Assembly (NCBI GenBank): GCA_949775045.1
Contig: OX459108.1
Location: forward strand, 652,123 to 716,122
Direction: 5' to 3'
DNA: 64,000 nucleotides
Source: Metridium senile
Lineage: Eukaryota; Cnidaria; Anthozoa; Actiniaria; Metridiidae
The notes under the pieces were generated by a model, which ran no database searches, was not told the origin of the DNA, and saw only the letters and a list, made by a program, of their open reading frames with translations. Made by a program: the position numbers and the translations under genes. Each line of letters begins with the position of its first letter. Position 1 is the stretch's first letter. Positions 1 through 11,100 of the stretch are shown one piece after another.

Positions 1-747
1 AGTCTGTGTTTGTTGCATATGCTTATGTCGCTAGTGTGAACCAGGCTTAACAAAATACGTCACTGTACGTCACACCTATTCGAGAAATGCTTCACTGAGT
101 CTGTGTTTGTTGCATATGCTTATGTCGCTAGTGTGAACCAGGCTAAATTTATGCATAAGCAACAAATGCAGACTTAGTTGGGCTTTGCTCATTAGCCACA
201 CTTGTCTTCAGGGTTCGTGCTGATGTCAGTAAACAAAATCTAAGGAGTTTTCAAGGACCAAAAAGTATTTTTTAAGCACTTTTTGCGACAACTTTAATAT
301 ATAAATGATATTCCTGTCATTATTAACGTCGCACAGCATGAACAAATTTTATCAAAATTTACCGTACTTTAGCTAGAATTAAGGAGTTTTTAAGGAGTTT
401 TTGCTGATTTTCTAAAATTCAAGGGCTTTTCAAGTGCCCTTAAAAACATAAATCAAATCTAAGGAGTTTTCAAGGAGTTTAAGGAGTAGCACAAACCCTG
501 TGTCTTTTCTTACACCTAATGGAGAAATGCTTCACTGAGTCTGTGTTTGTTGCATATGCTTATGTCGCTAGTGTGAACCAGGCTTAACAAAATACGTCAC
601 TGTACGTCACACCTATTCGAGAAATGCTTCACTGAGTCTGTGTTTGTTGCATATGCTTATGTCGCTAGTGTGAACCAGGCTAAATTTATGCATAAGCAAC
701 AAATGCAGACTTAGTTGGGCTTTGCTCATTAGCCACACTTGTCTTTC
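1..747. repeat. Direct repeat, two ~208-bp copies
   Basis: Positions 1-208 recur almost exactly at 538-745 (offset 537). Each copy itself holds two copies of a shorter unit containing the motif GCTTATGTCGCTAGTGTG followed by AACCAGGCT. That motif resembles the end of the foldback element at 54609-54757. The first copy is separated from what follows by an inserted element at 209-500; the second copy shows the uninterrupted site. Confidence 0.85.
209..500. mobile_element. MITE with CAGGGTTCGTGCT ends, 6-bp target duplication
   Basis: The ends are inverted repeats (CAGGGTTCGTGCT at the left; AGCACAAACCCTG at the right). TGTCTT flanks both sides (203-208 and 501-506). The interior repeats AAGGAGTTTT-type blocks and has no coding capacity. 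The paralogous site near 740-745 lacks the insert. The termini look hAT-like; assignment to a superfamily is inference. A right-end fragment of the same family lies near 38395-38445. Confidence 0.75.
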
Positions 748-759
748 TCACACCTTGTT

Positions 760-1190
760 GAGAGATGTTTCACCGAGTCTGTTTATGTTGCTTATGCTTA
801 TGTTGCCAGTGTTTAAGTCCAAATTCTGAAGCCTACAAAGGATGTCAGCAATTCCTCCTTGCTATCAAATTATTCATAAAAAATTTTGGTTGTACGTTTT
901 TGTGTTTCACCTATGTCAAAAATCGTTGTCGCAATCAAAGCTACAGTCCACACTCTGAAGCCTGCAAAAGATTGTGGCTTTACTTCTCTTGTTATCAATT
1001 TGTTCATAGCATACTTTTCTCATACGTGTTTGTGTTATATGGTCACCACAACAAGTTGTTGCAGTGTTTGATGATGAAACAAATATTTTGTAAAAACATG
1101 TGTAGAAAATCACAAATTATGTTCATATCATTGGCATTCTTTGCAAGTTTCAAAGTATGGACTATAGTAAAGAGGCATAAATAAACAATA
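760..1190. repeat. Diverged tandem repeat, no gene
   Basis: Two diverged copies of a ~130-bp unit (TCTGAAGCCT, then a block with TTGTTCATA) lie at about 815-935 and 950-1060. Short reading frames on both strands overlap here with no splice or family support, so I call no gene. Confidence 0.5.
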
Positions 1191-1194
1191 TGAA

Positions 1195-1345
1195 AGACCC
1201 ACAATTTTGCATGGGCATCAAACATCGTCATTTTTGAGCGTTTTGCATTGAAAAATTGTCCTTTTTGGTAATTTTCGAGCATTTTGCATTGGCTATAGTC
1301 CATCAAAAATCGTCATTTTTGGTCATTTTTGAGCGTTTTCCATCA
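1195..1345. repeat. Minisatellite of the GTCATTTTTGAGCGTTTTGC type
   Basis: Imperfect tandem copies contain GTCATTTTTG and CTATAGTCCATCAAAAATCG. The same family occurs in the opposite orientation at 55555-56010 and in the same orientation at 59630-59800. Confidence 0.8.
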
Positions 1346-2196
1346 AACTGATCGTCAATTTTGGTTAATTCCTGTTCATTGGATTTATTAACATTTGATA
1401 GGAATGTATCAGCTAATTTAGATAAAATATATATTAAAAATAACAATGATAATAACGATAATAATGATTGTAATTTATAACAATAATCATTATCAATTAT
1501 GACAACAACAATAATTGAAATGACTCAGCATGTTATCTGAAATAGAAATTCTTAACAAACTATGTACAAAAAATTATATTAAATACATAACTCTATTTAT
1601 TTTTCAAACAAAAAAACAACGTTTTATACAAGAAAATAGCAAAATTACAAAAATAAGAATTTACTAAAATCGAAGAGAGACATTTTTAATTCTAGGTCAA
1701 AAGGTAAAGGCTTTAGACAAGAATAAAATTTGACAATGAAATCCGAGAGATATTTTTCATATTTAACGCTCATTCAAACATAATCATTTCAAAATCGCTA
1801 GAAATGGTTGACGAGCGGAAATGAAGAAAATCAATTGTTTCGATAAAAATTTTAGAGAAAAAAATCCCTTTTTCAATATACATAACATTTATCGCAATAT
1901 AAGTCAAAATTCTCGCTATTTAAGGTCAATTTGAAGTATTTAGACTACAAGTTAGTTGTTTATGAGTTCAATATGATATTAAACAAATGAGGAGTTTTTC
2001 GATCTTGCATTCGATGGCATTAAAATGAAATTTATGCAAATTTCCCTTGAATGTATTGTACATTTCCGTGAAAAAAGGTCAAAACTTATAATCGATTGAA
2101 CTTGAAAAATAGCATAAATAATCAGATTAATGAATAACCAACATAAAAATAGAGTTAATAGGGTTTTAAGATGTCTGCTGGAGTGTTTTAACTTAC
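1346..2196. other. AT-rich DNA, presumed macoilin intron
   Basis: No coding exon is recognised. Because macoilin exon 4 ends with a splice donor at its lower boundary, this is probably intron leading to exons left of the window. Confidence 0.5.
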
Positions 2197-3133
2197 CAGT
2201 GCGCGGCGAACGGCCGACATAAGTCTAGATGAAAAGGCAATGTTTTTAGCTCTCGTAGTCGAACTGAAGCTTCTATATAGACGAATAAAAGCCATAAACT
2301 AACTGTCGGCAAACATAAACCTCGATCTAGAAGATAATAATATGAAAATATGAGTACATAGTTGAATAGTAACGGCCAGAGCTGGTGGTTTTTCAAGCCA
2401 AAAGGTCAGAAAAATGAGTCACCAAGCACAAGTCAGCCATATTGTCAGTGAAGATGTCTGCCAAAATCTTGGACTAAAGTCTATGATATAAAACTTGTCA
2501 GACTCACCCGTATGCCAAACAAACTGCACCCATACGTACGTACTAGCAGCGAAAAATAACCAGTGCACGGGAAGAAGTACGAGGCATATTAGATCCGAGC
2601 AGAACGCTAGTGCCAAAAAGAGAAGCGAAAATGCCTGGCAAAAACAACACGACAAAATGTCAGCAAATATCACCAAAATAACAACCTAAAACCACAAAGC
2701 TACGATAGTTAGATGGTACATTATATATTCTAGTAGTTTAGTTATGAAATCGGGGGCTTTTTGAATTCAAAATGATATTTTTATTTTACTTACGAGGCCT
2801 TGGTATTTGAATGAGTCGTAAGCGCTTCGAAGAAGCAGCCAGAAAGGCCAAAGATATTCAAAGCGAAACTCGAGCAGAAAATCCGCAGTAAGAACCAGAA
2901 TCCAAACCAGGAAAAACCTTATATATAAAAATACACTGCAACAACAATAAATAACATAAATAAATGGGAATTCAGAGCGAAAAAAAATCATCGGTGGAGT
3001 GTTTATAACAAAAACAAAAAGCGACCAGACAAAAAAATGGCCAAGTTTCAAACCTTCCATAGATAGATTCTGTAATTCGAGAGCGTCTGCCATGTCGCCG
3101 TAGCTTTGAAGGATCTATAGTTCTTCGTTTCAT
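2197..3133 (-). CDS. MACO1: Macoilin (transmembrane protein 57), 5' four exons, partial
   Basis: Macoilin is a multi-pass ER and nuclear-envelope membrane protein best known from neurons. Four exons assemble on the minus strand: 3054-3133, 2794-2935, 2508-2634 and 2197-2326, all with GT/AG borders and matching phases, giving 159 complete codons. The start reads MKRRTIDPSKLRR, followed by RITESIYGSVFLY. Later family blocks are EFRFEYLWPFW, WLFFAASTYVWVQFVWHT and GLCLPTVSLWLLFVYIEA, then LCRPFAAH. Four hydrophobic segments are visible. The last donor is in phase 2 and would continue with Cys, as in the family. The acidic, coiled-coil C-terminal half is not in the window; I searched 1-2196 and did not find the next exon. 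An in-frame upstream-looking ATG at 3093 is out of frame with the spliced product. Confidence 0.93.
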
Positions 3134-3250
3134 CGTGTTTTGGTAGTCATAGAGTTAGTTTTTCACCAGATAATCACCAAAAATCAACCCTGCTTTGCTA
3201 AAGTCTGGATTTGCTCAGAATTCACTAGTATTCCAGCGAGACTATCACAC

Positions 3251-3300
3251 TGCGCATGCTCAAAATCACTAACGTGACGTCACAAGATGGCCGACTTCCT
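3251..3300 (-). promoter_or_regulatory. Macoilin promoter: NRF1-, CRE-, YY1- and ETS-like sites
   Basis: About 120-170 bp upstream of the macoilin ATG lie TGCGCATGCTC (NRF1-like, 3251), the palindrome TGACGTCA (CRE, 3275-3282), AAGATGGCCGAC (YY1-like, 3285) and ACTTCCT (ETS core on the minus strand, ~3294). This clustering is typical of TATA-less housekeeping promoters. The binding proteins are inferred from consensus sequences. Confidence 0.6.
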
Positions 3301-4490
3301 AATAAAATAAAAAAAGGCTCAAAAAATTATTTTCTCGCACTACAATTCACCCCAAAATACTACTCACAATAAAATTAATAAAACTCACGATTATTCAAAT
3401 GTTTGAGGAAGGTTTCATAGTGTTTTTGAAGCAGAAAAGTGAGGATCAATTTTGTCTAATGTTTCGAAAAAGCCAGCTGCTCGGAAGGACGCGTTTTTGT
3501 GACACTTGTATATTGTGCTTTTTGCTTTACGTTTGCATTTCAAAAACAATTCCAACTAAAGCAAATTACGTGTTATGAATAACGCAATCAATACTTAAAC
3601 GCTTGCTCTTAGTATTATTTCTATTTCCGTAAATATTTGAGTTATTTTGAAGTTTTTAAAAACGCGCGAAGAAAGGTTCATCACAGGCAAAAAGCGTGCA
3701 ACTGTGCACAACTCGAATTCAAATTTAAAATTTTCATTCAAGCCGAGCCAGAATTTTAATTATAATATGATTAATTTTTCTGACATAAACATTTTAATAT
3801 TATCATTATTGCCAGCAATAAAAGTTTAAGTTTTCAGATTAAAAAAAAGTGACACGACAATTTAGTATTTCACTGTTATTTGAGCAGCTGTGTGAATACA
3901 CACGGACTGATGAAAAACGCAAAATAATACCATTTTAAATTCTAAATATCATACAAAACCAAACCATTGATTTAATATTGTAATTACATATGTATTTTAG
4001 AATTGTCAATATCCATTATTCTGGTGTAACAATTTTATTTCTTTATGTAGAATTATTTTTATTCTTATTTTATCTTATTATAATTATTGTTATCATATTT
4101 TTACAGACGGTTATTAAATATAAACATATATATTAAAATATATATATTGCTTAAAATAAGGAAAATCAGGAGGAAGTTAAATTGATATATATTAAACATA
4201 TGATATAAAAATAGTTTGATACAAATGCAGATACAAATATATTTTAAAAATATCTAAAAATAGAGGGAAAAAAGTAAGAATAACGCTATTAAAATCAATA
4301 TCAAATAAATATATGACTTTTTTAACGTCTCAATGTATAGCCAGTGGCCGCTAATCTCAACTATAAAAAGTTTAGACCAATGACATGGTACACTAGTACG
4401 TCTAAGCAACGCTATTATACAAGCCATGCATGATACATATCAAGCTAATGAATTCCTAATATCCTATTACAACTGGCAGTAATATTAATT
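3301..4490. other. AT-rich intergenic DNA
   Basis: Long A/T runs and short open frames without splice sites or family similarity. No gene or clear repeat structure is supported. Confidence 0.5.
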
Positions 4491-4494
4491 AAAT

Positions 4495-4720
4495 GGAAAC
4501 TAGCTAGCGAGTAAACTAGTATAGGCTGCGTCGGTGTGTGATATAAACGATAGATAATATAATTAAATTTGTAACACCGTAGAAAATGTTAGCTTATTAT
4601 AGGCTGCGTCGGTGTTTGATATAAACGATAGGTAATAGAATGAAATTTGTCAGTAACGGCCGTAAAAATGTTAACTTAACTTTACTGACGTTTCGAGCTT
4701 TAGCCCTTCGTCGGAGTAAA
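4495..4720. repeat. Two copies of the 95-bp TAGTATAGGCTGCGTCGGTG repeat with tail
   Basis: The unit GAAACTAGCTAGCGAGTAAA, then TAGTATAGGCTGCGTCGGTG, is followed by GTAACACCGTAGAAAATG. It ends in GACGTTTCGAGCTTTAGCCC, then TTCGTCGGAGTAAA. The same family occurs at 8996-9690, 32165-32290 and 40600-40845. Confidence 0.8.
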
Positions 4721-4924
4721 AAAAGTAACATTAATTACATTTGCAGCTAGCTTTTATAGATCATTGCTAAATTAGACAAATTAGATTCTTGCGAAATTCA
4801 ATTATTTTAGTAGATTGCTTTATAAAACAAGGAAGCTGATTCCATAGATGTGGAAAAGATTATTACTGAAGGCTGCACTAGATTGTTCCACCTTTCTCTT
4901 AAATTATGTTACATTAACGTTGGT

Positions 4925-5152
4925 CGTCATCACCACCACCACCATCATAATAATAATCATCATCATCATCACCATCATCGATCAATATTCGCAATCATCA
5001 TCATCATCATCATCATTATCACCACCATCAACATCATTAACATCATCATCACCATCATCATCATCACCACCACCACCACCATCATCATCATCACCATCAT
5101 CATCAACATCACCATCATCATAAACACCATCGATCACCATAATCATAATCAC

Positions 5153-5244
<92 letters not shown>

Positions 5245-5415
5245 CCACCACCACCACCACCGGACCATCATCATCATCATCACCACCACCATCATTATCA
5301 TCATATCATCATCATTCCCACCATCATCATCACCATCATCACCACCACCACCACCACCACCACCATCATCATCATCACCACCACCATCATCATCATCATT
5401 ATCACCACATTATAA
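4925..5415. repeat. CAT/CAC trinucleotide repeat
   Basis: About 490 bp of ATC/ACC triplets, including a pure run of roughly 30 units around 5155-5242. All frames are open for His/Ile/Ser or Met/Asp/Val runs; none is a gene. Confidence 0.95.
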
Positions 5416-5439
5416 AATAACTATTTGAAATCACGTATT

Positions 5440-5695
5440 TTGATTGGTTGAGGCGCGTCAGTGCTTTATGACAGCCCACAGCACGCATGTTTGCATGTTG
5501 ATCAATTTGTATTTTATAAAAGAAATAGAAAACTTGCTTTCTGTGCTGTATGCAGTTATAAAGCACTTGGGGATTGTCAGAACACTCGATAAGTGTTGTC
5601 TCTTAACACTTCTCTCGTGTTCTGACAACCCCGCGTGCTTTATAACTGCACACAGCACGCGCGCGCGTTTTCTATTTCTTCAACCATCATCACCA
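5440..5695. mobile_element. Foldback element, GTGCTTTATAACTGC arms
   Basis: The arm AAAGAAATAGAAAAC...TGCAGTTATAAAGCAC...GGATTGTCAGAACAC (5518-5585) pairs with GTGTTCTGACAACCCCGCGTG...GTTTTCTATTTCTT (5617-5685). No coding capacity. Confidence 0.75.
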
Positions 5696-5778
5696 GAATG
5701 TTGATACCACATTACATAGACCGCACAAGCAGACATTTTATATTTGTTTTATTCTCCACATTCACACTTCCATACTAC

Positions 5779-5974
5779 AGTGAGGATACTTGAACCATGA
5801 ACACTTGACTTTTTTCATGTTACTATTTTCTGAGCCTTCTACTGCTTCAAAGCCTCTAAAAATTAAGCAGTGAGTTCAAATACATCTTATTTCTAATCTA
5901 TTCACTTAAGGGAGGTGGGTTAAGAAAAGTAACAAAACAAATCAAAGTGTTCATGGTTCGAGTATCCTCACTGT
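5779..5974. mobile_element. TA-flanked MITE with ACAGTGAGGATACT ends
   Basis: Terminal inverted repeats of ~30 bp (TACAGTGAGGATACTTGAAC at the left, its complement ending AGTATCCTCACTGTA at the right). A TA at each end suggests a Tc1/mariner-type integration; the interior is non-coding. Confidence 0.8.
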
Positions 5975-5976
5975 AA

Positions 5977-6081
5977 ATGCCTTCTGTTTTTTGGGGGTTG
6001 GATGTTGTAATTCAAATTTGTTTGATTTGAATTACATGCATGTACAATAGCTAATTATAACCCCAAAAACAAAAGGCATTA
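5977..6081. mobile_element. Short foldback element
   Basis: AATGCCTTCTGTTTTTTGGG at the left pairs with CCCCAAAAACAAAAGGCATT at the right; inner arms pair through GTAATTCAAAT and ATTTGAATTAC. Confidence 0.75.
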
Positions 6082-6225
6082 TAGTTATTGTGTAAGTAAA
6101 TAGTACAACATTTTTCAACCTTTTCCACTTGGCGTATTTCGGTCCTCTGACATAAACACGCTAGCCAGCCAATCAAACGGCGCGTAGTATCTCAAACATT
6201 TGATAATTCCCATTACATAAGACTA

Positions 6226-6233
6226 TGACGTCA
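6226..6233. promoter_or_regulatory. CRE palindrome TGACGTCA
   Basis: A perfect cAMP-response-element palindrome lies 94 bp upstream of the ATG of the secreted-protein gene at 6327. Its use by CREB/ATF proteins is inferred from the motif and distance. Confidence 0.45.
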
Positions 6234-6326
6234 TCACTGCTATAGTTGTCAGCGGTACCTGCAACCAGTGTATGCAAGAATCAAAACTAACTGGTCAAAT
6301 CAACTGGTACATTGAATCTCAGCGAC

Positions 6327-7138
6327 ATGTCGAGAAGAACATTATTTTTAATTTTGATTTTCGCTTCGGTTGTTTCTTCAACCCTACAAGGTAAGAAAAA
6401 ATTAATTGTTTTTGTGTCGATTCAGTGATTTCGACCGCGTGTTTTGCTTTGTTTATGATTTCGCTCAATTGATTTTGTATTGAAATAAATGCCAGGCTTT
6501 ATTCTAGTGTCCGCGGGCGATTGGCTTGAAATGTCGGTTTTTTTCTCTCGAAAATATCGCAAAAATGTACCATTTTGCATCATGCAGGGTACAAAGATGT
6601 TCATTAAATCATTAGACACTTACTGACGTTTAGGACGTTAATCCTTCGTCGGAGTAAAAATGGTAACTTATACACCGTATAAAAGAGAGTGTTACTTACT
6701 GACGTTTAGGTCGGCGTTAATCCTTCGTTGGAGTTAAAAATTGCAACTTACACCGTATGATCAAGCCGGAGAGAGTTACTTACTGACGTTTAGACTTACT
6801 TACTTACTGACGTTTATGTCTATTGTTCTCACTGATGAACAGGTGAATTACGTGACAGTCAGGACGTCGCGGAGACCGAAGCAGTGCAGAATGGACAAAG
6901 CGAGAAACAGTTCAAATCAAAGTCAGAAGAAACAAAATGGAAAATGAACATCGCCAGAAAGAAGATACTCATTGCTAAAGATTATCTTAAACTGGCTTTG
7001 AAAGCTAAAAAGAAGCATTCAACAGCAAAGAACACGCCGCAAAACCAAAAAGAGATAAGAGACATTATACAGAAAGCAGAAAAACAGCTTTTACATTCTG
7101 GAGAGAAGATGGGCTTGTCGTACATGCACTACAGATGA
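6327..7138 (+). CDS. Small secreted lysine-rich protein, family not recognised
   Basis: Two exons (6327-6390 and 6843-7138) join through a GT/AG intron in phase 1 to give a 119-residue protein. Exon 1 is almost entirely a signal peptide: MSRRT, then a hydrophobic core LFLILIFASVV and SSTLQ, with cleavage predicted near residues 18-22. Exon 2 begins acidic and polar (ELRDSQDVAETEAVQ), then carries a Lys/Ala/Leu stretch around residues 55-77 (MNIARKKILIAKDYLKLALK, then AKKK) that could form an amphipathic cationic helix. A second helix-like part is EIRDIIQKAEKQLL, and the protein ends MGLSYMHYR. There are no cysteines in the mature part, no transmembrane segment and no neuropeptide-amidation signal. 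I do not know the family. The exon join rests on consensus splice sites and one continuous frame. The 452-bp intron holds diverged TTACTGACGTTTAG repeats. Confidence 0.7.
6605..6835. repeat. Diverged TTACTGACGTTTAG repeats in an intron
   Basis: Four copies of CTTACTGACGTTTAG lie at about 6620, 6693, 6778 and 6804. Two carry the following block TTAATCCTTCGTCGGAGT. They are relatives of the tail at 4680-4715. Confidence 0.75.
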
Positions 7139-7199
7139 ATGAAGTGATACCGGACGGTCAGGATGTGTGAAATAATTAACGTCAATTCATGGATTAAAT

Positions 7200-7850
7200 G
7201 TGTGAGCTACATCAGCTGCTTTAAGAAAGCAATTGGTGTAAAAAATATGCGATAACTAGCGGTTAAAATAGTGTGGACTGCGTCGATGTTTCTATAAAGA
7301 AACAATTGGTGTAAAAATGTGCGATAACTAGCGGTTAAACTAGTGTGGACTGCGTCGATGTTTCTATAAAGAAACAATTGGTGTAAAAATGTGCGATAAC
7401 TAGCGGTTACACTATAGTGTGGACTGCATACTTCAGTGTTTATAAAGGAACTACGATAACTAGTTTGGACTGCGTCAGTGTTTCAAAGGCCTAGTTCAAA
7501 CGTCGCATCTCAGATTTTGCACATGTAAGATGCGACATTTGAGCCTAGCTGGCCTAAACTGAACAATTGGAGTGAAAACGTACGATAATTCTAGCGGTGA
7601 AGTGTGGACTGCGTCGCTAAGGAAGCAATTTGTGTAAAAATGTACGATAACTAGCGGTTAAACTAGTGTGGACTGCGTCAATGTGTGTAAGGAAACAATT
7701 GGAGTAAAAATGTACGATAACTAGCGGTTAAACTAGTGTGGACTGCGTCGATGTTTCTAAGGAAACAGTTGGTGTAAAAATGTACGATAACTAGCGGCCC
7801 GGGCTAGTGGTTAAACTAGTGTGGACTGCGTCGATCAGTTGCAGGGGAAA
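7200..7850. repeat. ~80-bp minisatellite (forward orientation)
   Basis: Eight or so units contain CGATAACTAGCGGTTAAACT, then AGTGTGGACTGCGTCGATG and AAACAATTGGTGTAAAAATG. The same family in the opposite orientation fills MYCBP intron 3 (52440-53320). A small hairpin insert (GTTCAAACGTCGCATCT, its complement, and a 17-base loop) interrupts one unit at 7487-7553. Confidence 0.9.
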
Positions 7851-7969
7851 TATACTGTAAATATTATATTATATTTTAATAAAACTGGTAAAAATAAAAG
7901 GTTTTTTATCTTTTTCTACCAACCCTAGGCACCTGCGCAGACGTTTTCAGTGTCGGAGCGGCTGTGCAT

Positions 7970-8138
7970 AAGGCCAATCCTAACCCTAACCCAGCCCCTC
8001 CCCCGCCCTTTCTTTTTGTTGGGCTTCCTGTGGTTTTACCCGACATCCACTTCGCTCCACATCCTCTCCTCACATAAAGTGCACCCGAATCGCAAACTCT
8101 TCAAACTCTTCTCATTTAGAGCTCAGTTTTCTGCTAAA
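7970..8138 (+). promoter_or_regulatory. SOD copy A promoter region
   Basis: CCAAT (7974-7978), a GC box CCCCCGCCC (8000-8008) and GGGCTTCCTGTGGTTT (8021-8036, ETS-like) precede the ATG at 8139. The last motif is identical in the promoter of SOD copy B. No TATA box is apparent. Confidence 0.6.
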
Positions 8139-11100
8139 ATGTCGGTCAAAGCTGTTTGTGTCTTAGCTGGAGATGTAAAGGGAACAATCAACTTTGCGCA
8201 AGAGGTAAATACGAGTAGAAATTGTCTTGAAAATGTGGTTTATTCTTGCATATTTTGAGTAAGGTACTTGTCAAATTGTCATGCATGCATGCCCGATTCG
8301 AATATTTGATCAAAACCAAATTTTTGGTATTTAAAAAATAGTTAAAATTGTTGCTCTTTTGTCAATTGCAATGAAAAAAATACTGCGAATTGTACGTAAG
8401 GCTGTAGATAAGCATATTTTAGTGTAATTTTGAAAGAGTAAGATTGGAAATTTTTAATCTTATAGAAGTGTGAGTTGTGGTTGGAATTTGAATATGGTGA
8501 GCAAACATTGAAAAACGATAATATATTGGTACAAAATTGTTCAAATAAACTGACACTGAACAAAACATTTGTACAATCTTAAAGGTATATCTTAGTTTTC
8601 ATTGCGTTCATCTTCAAAAGATATAAAATATGCAAGTAAAAGTTTTAGCACCCAAAAGAAAATTACTATACAATATCCACGTTAATGGAATACAGTTAAT
8701 GTGTAGCTGGTGGGTTGATTTGCCTGCCATGAAAAATGAAGATGTTTGTGTCTGATCTTTCTAGTCACATGTTAGCAGTGATGTTGATAAGTTGTGATCT
8801 TCTGGGTGTGTGTAGTCTTGAGAAAGACTGTTGGTGTTTGTGTCTGACATTTGAATGGTTTACACCCAGGTGTAAGCAAGGTACTTGATAAGTTGTGATC
8901 ATCTGGGTGTGTGTCGTCTTGAGAAAGACTGTTGCTTTGGTGTTTGCATCTGACATTTAAAGGACCATGCAAGCTAACTCACTGATGTTTTTTATCAATG
9001 GAAACTAGCGAGTAAACTAGTATAGGTTGTGTCAGTGTTTGATATAAACGATAGGTAATAGAATGAAATTTGTAACATCGTAAAAAATAGAAATAGAAAC
9101 TAGCGAGTAAACTAGTATAGGCTGTGTCAGTGTTTGATATAAACGATAGGTAATAGAATGAAATTTGTAACATCGTAAAAAATAGAAATAGAAACTAGCG
9201 AGTAAACTAGTGAAGGCTGCGTCGGTGTTTGATATAATCGATAGGTAATAGAATGAAATTTGTAACATCGTAAAAAATAGAAATAGAAACTAGCGAGTAA
9301 ACTAGTATAGGCTGCGTCGGTGTTTTATATAAACGATAGGTAATAGAATGAAATTTGTAACACCGTAAAAAATAGAAATAGAAACTAGCGAGTAAACTAG
9401 TATAGGCTGTGTCAGTGTTTGATATAAACGATAGGTAATAGAATGAAATTTGTAACATCGTAAAAAATAGAAATAGAAACTAGCGAGTAAACTAGTATAG
9501 GCTGCGTCGGTGTTTGATATAAACGATAGGTAATAGAATGAAATTTGTAACACCGTAAAAAAAATTGAAATGGAAACTAGCGAGTAAACTAGTATAGGCT
9601 GTGTTGGTGTTTGATATAAACGATAGGTAATATAATGAAATCTGTAACACTGTAAAAAATGTTGACTTAACCTTACTGACATTTTGAGCTTTAGCTTCAA
9701 CAGAGTAAAAGAGGAATAAATTAGTGAATCACATTTCTTTAGATTTACAGTTATTGTTAATGCCAGTAAGGGACGAACCATTTGATTTTTGTAGGGGGGA
9801 TGGGTAGATTTTCAGTTTGCTCGGAGACATGGCGGAAGACATGTCTTTTATTGTTTATTTTTCATCTGTAACAATCCTTCTGTTTGTAGGGAGATGTGTG
9901 TAAGATCACTGGTGAAGTATCTGGTCTGACTGAAGGCAAACATGGGTTCCATATCCATGAATTTGGGGACTACACTAATGGTAATGATGATGATGATAAT
10001 GGTGATGATTTATTATGATGGTGGTGATGACGAGGATGGTGATGATAATGATAAGGGTGGTGATGATAATTGTGAAGATTAATTATGATGAGGGTGGAGA
10101 TGATGATGACGATAGTGGTGGTGATGATGATAGTGATGGTGGTGATGATGGTGATGATAATTGTGAAAATTAATTATGATGAGGGTGGAGATGATGATGA
10201 TGATAGTGGTGGTGATGATGATAGTGGTGGTGATGATGATTGTGGTGATGATGATTGATGATAGTGTTATTAATGATGATGGTGATGATTATGATGGTAA
10301 TGATGGTGATGATAATTATTGTGATGACAGTGACAGTGATGATGTTATTAATGATAATGATCATTGTGGTGATGATGATGATTGTGATGATGATAGTGAT
10401 TGTTGTTGTAATGATGATTATGACAATGATTGTGGTGATAATGATGATGTTCTTAATGATGATATAATGTAGGTTGCACTAGCGCTGGATCCCATTTCAA
10501 TCCATTCAAGAAAGAACATGCTGGACCAGAAGATGCAGACAGGTACAAATTCTAACAAAACAACTCCTTTAGAACATCAACTTGTCTAAGCTATTTTCGC
10601 TTTGTAAAAAGGACATTCAAACAGTTAGAACAGGGTCTTAAATCACCCAAATAAAATGACACACTACCAAGTTTACAATATATACACCTAATACTCCAGT
10701 TTTGAGATCTCTTTTACTCAGTGTTAGCCTCAAAACCATGTAATATATTCTTTTGTTCAGTAACAGTCCATGCAAATGAAAGAGATTTCTGAGCATAGAA
10801 GACAATAAAAAATATTGAAATCTCACAAGTTTTATCTAAATTCTGCATGTTTTACACACAATTGAGGCTAACACTGAGTAAAAGAGATCTCGAAACTGGA
10901 GTATTGCAAGAACATTGTCCTTTTATTTGTAATTTATTCAAAAAGGAATTAATTAAAAGACAAAAGAAAATCAATCAAGCTCAAGGAGTAACATAAGAAT
11001 AACATAAGAGATAAGTGATCTTCTTTTGTCTTTTAATTAATTCCTTTCCAACTAAATTACAAAAGTCAGGACAACGTTCTTGCAATTAGGTGTATGTGTC

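Noticed and set aside
765..1184. A 139-codon Cys/Phe-rich frame
   Set aside because: It lies in diverged repeats, has unlikely composition and no family or splice support.
2767..3093. A 108-residue membrane protein starting at 3093
   Set aside because: The start is out of frame with the real exon 1; only the part from 2935 down is macoilin exon 2.
7980..7990. Telomeric repeat (CCTAACCCTAACCC)
   Set aside because: Only two units, within a promoter; a similar two-unit stretch at 54483 lies in a foldback element.
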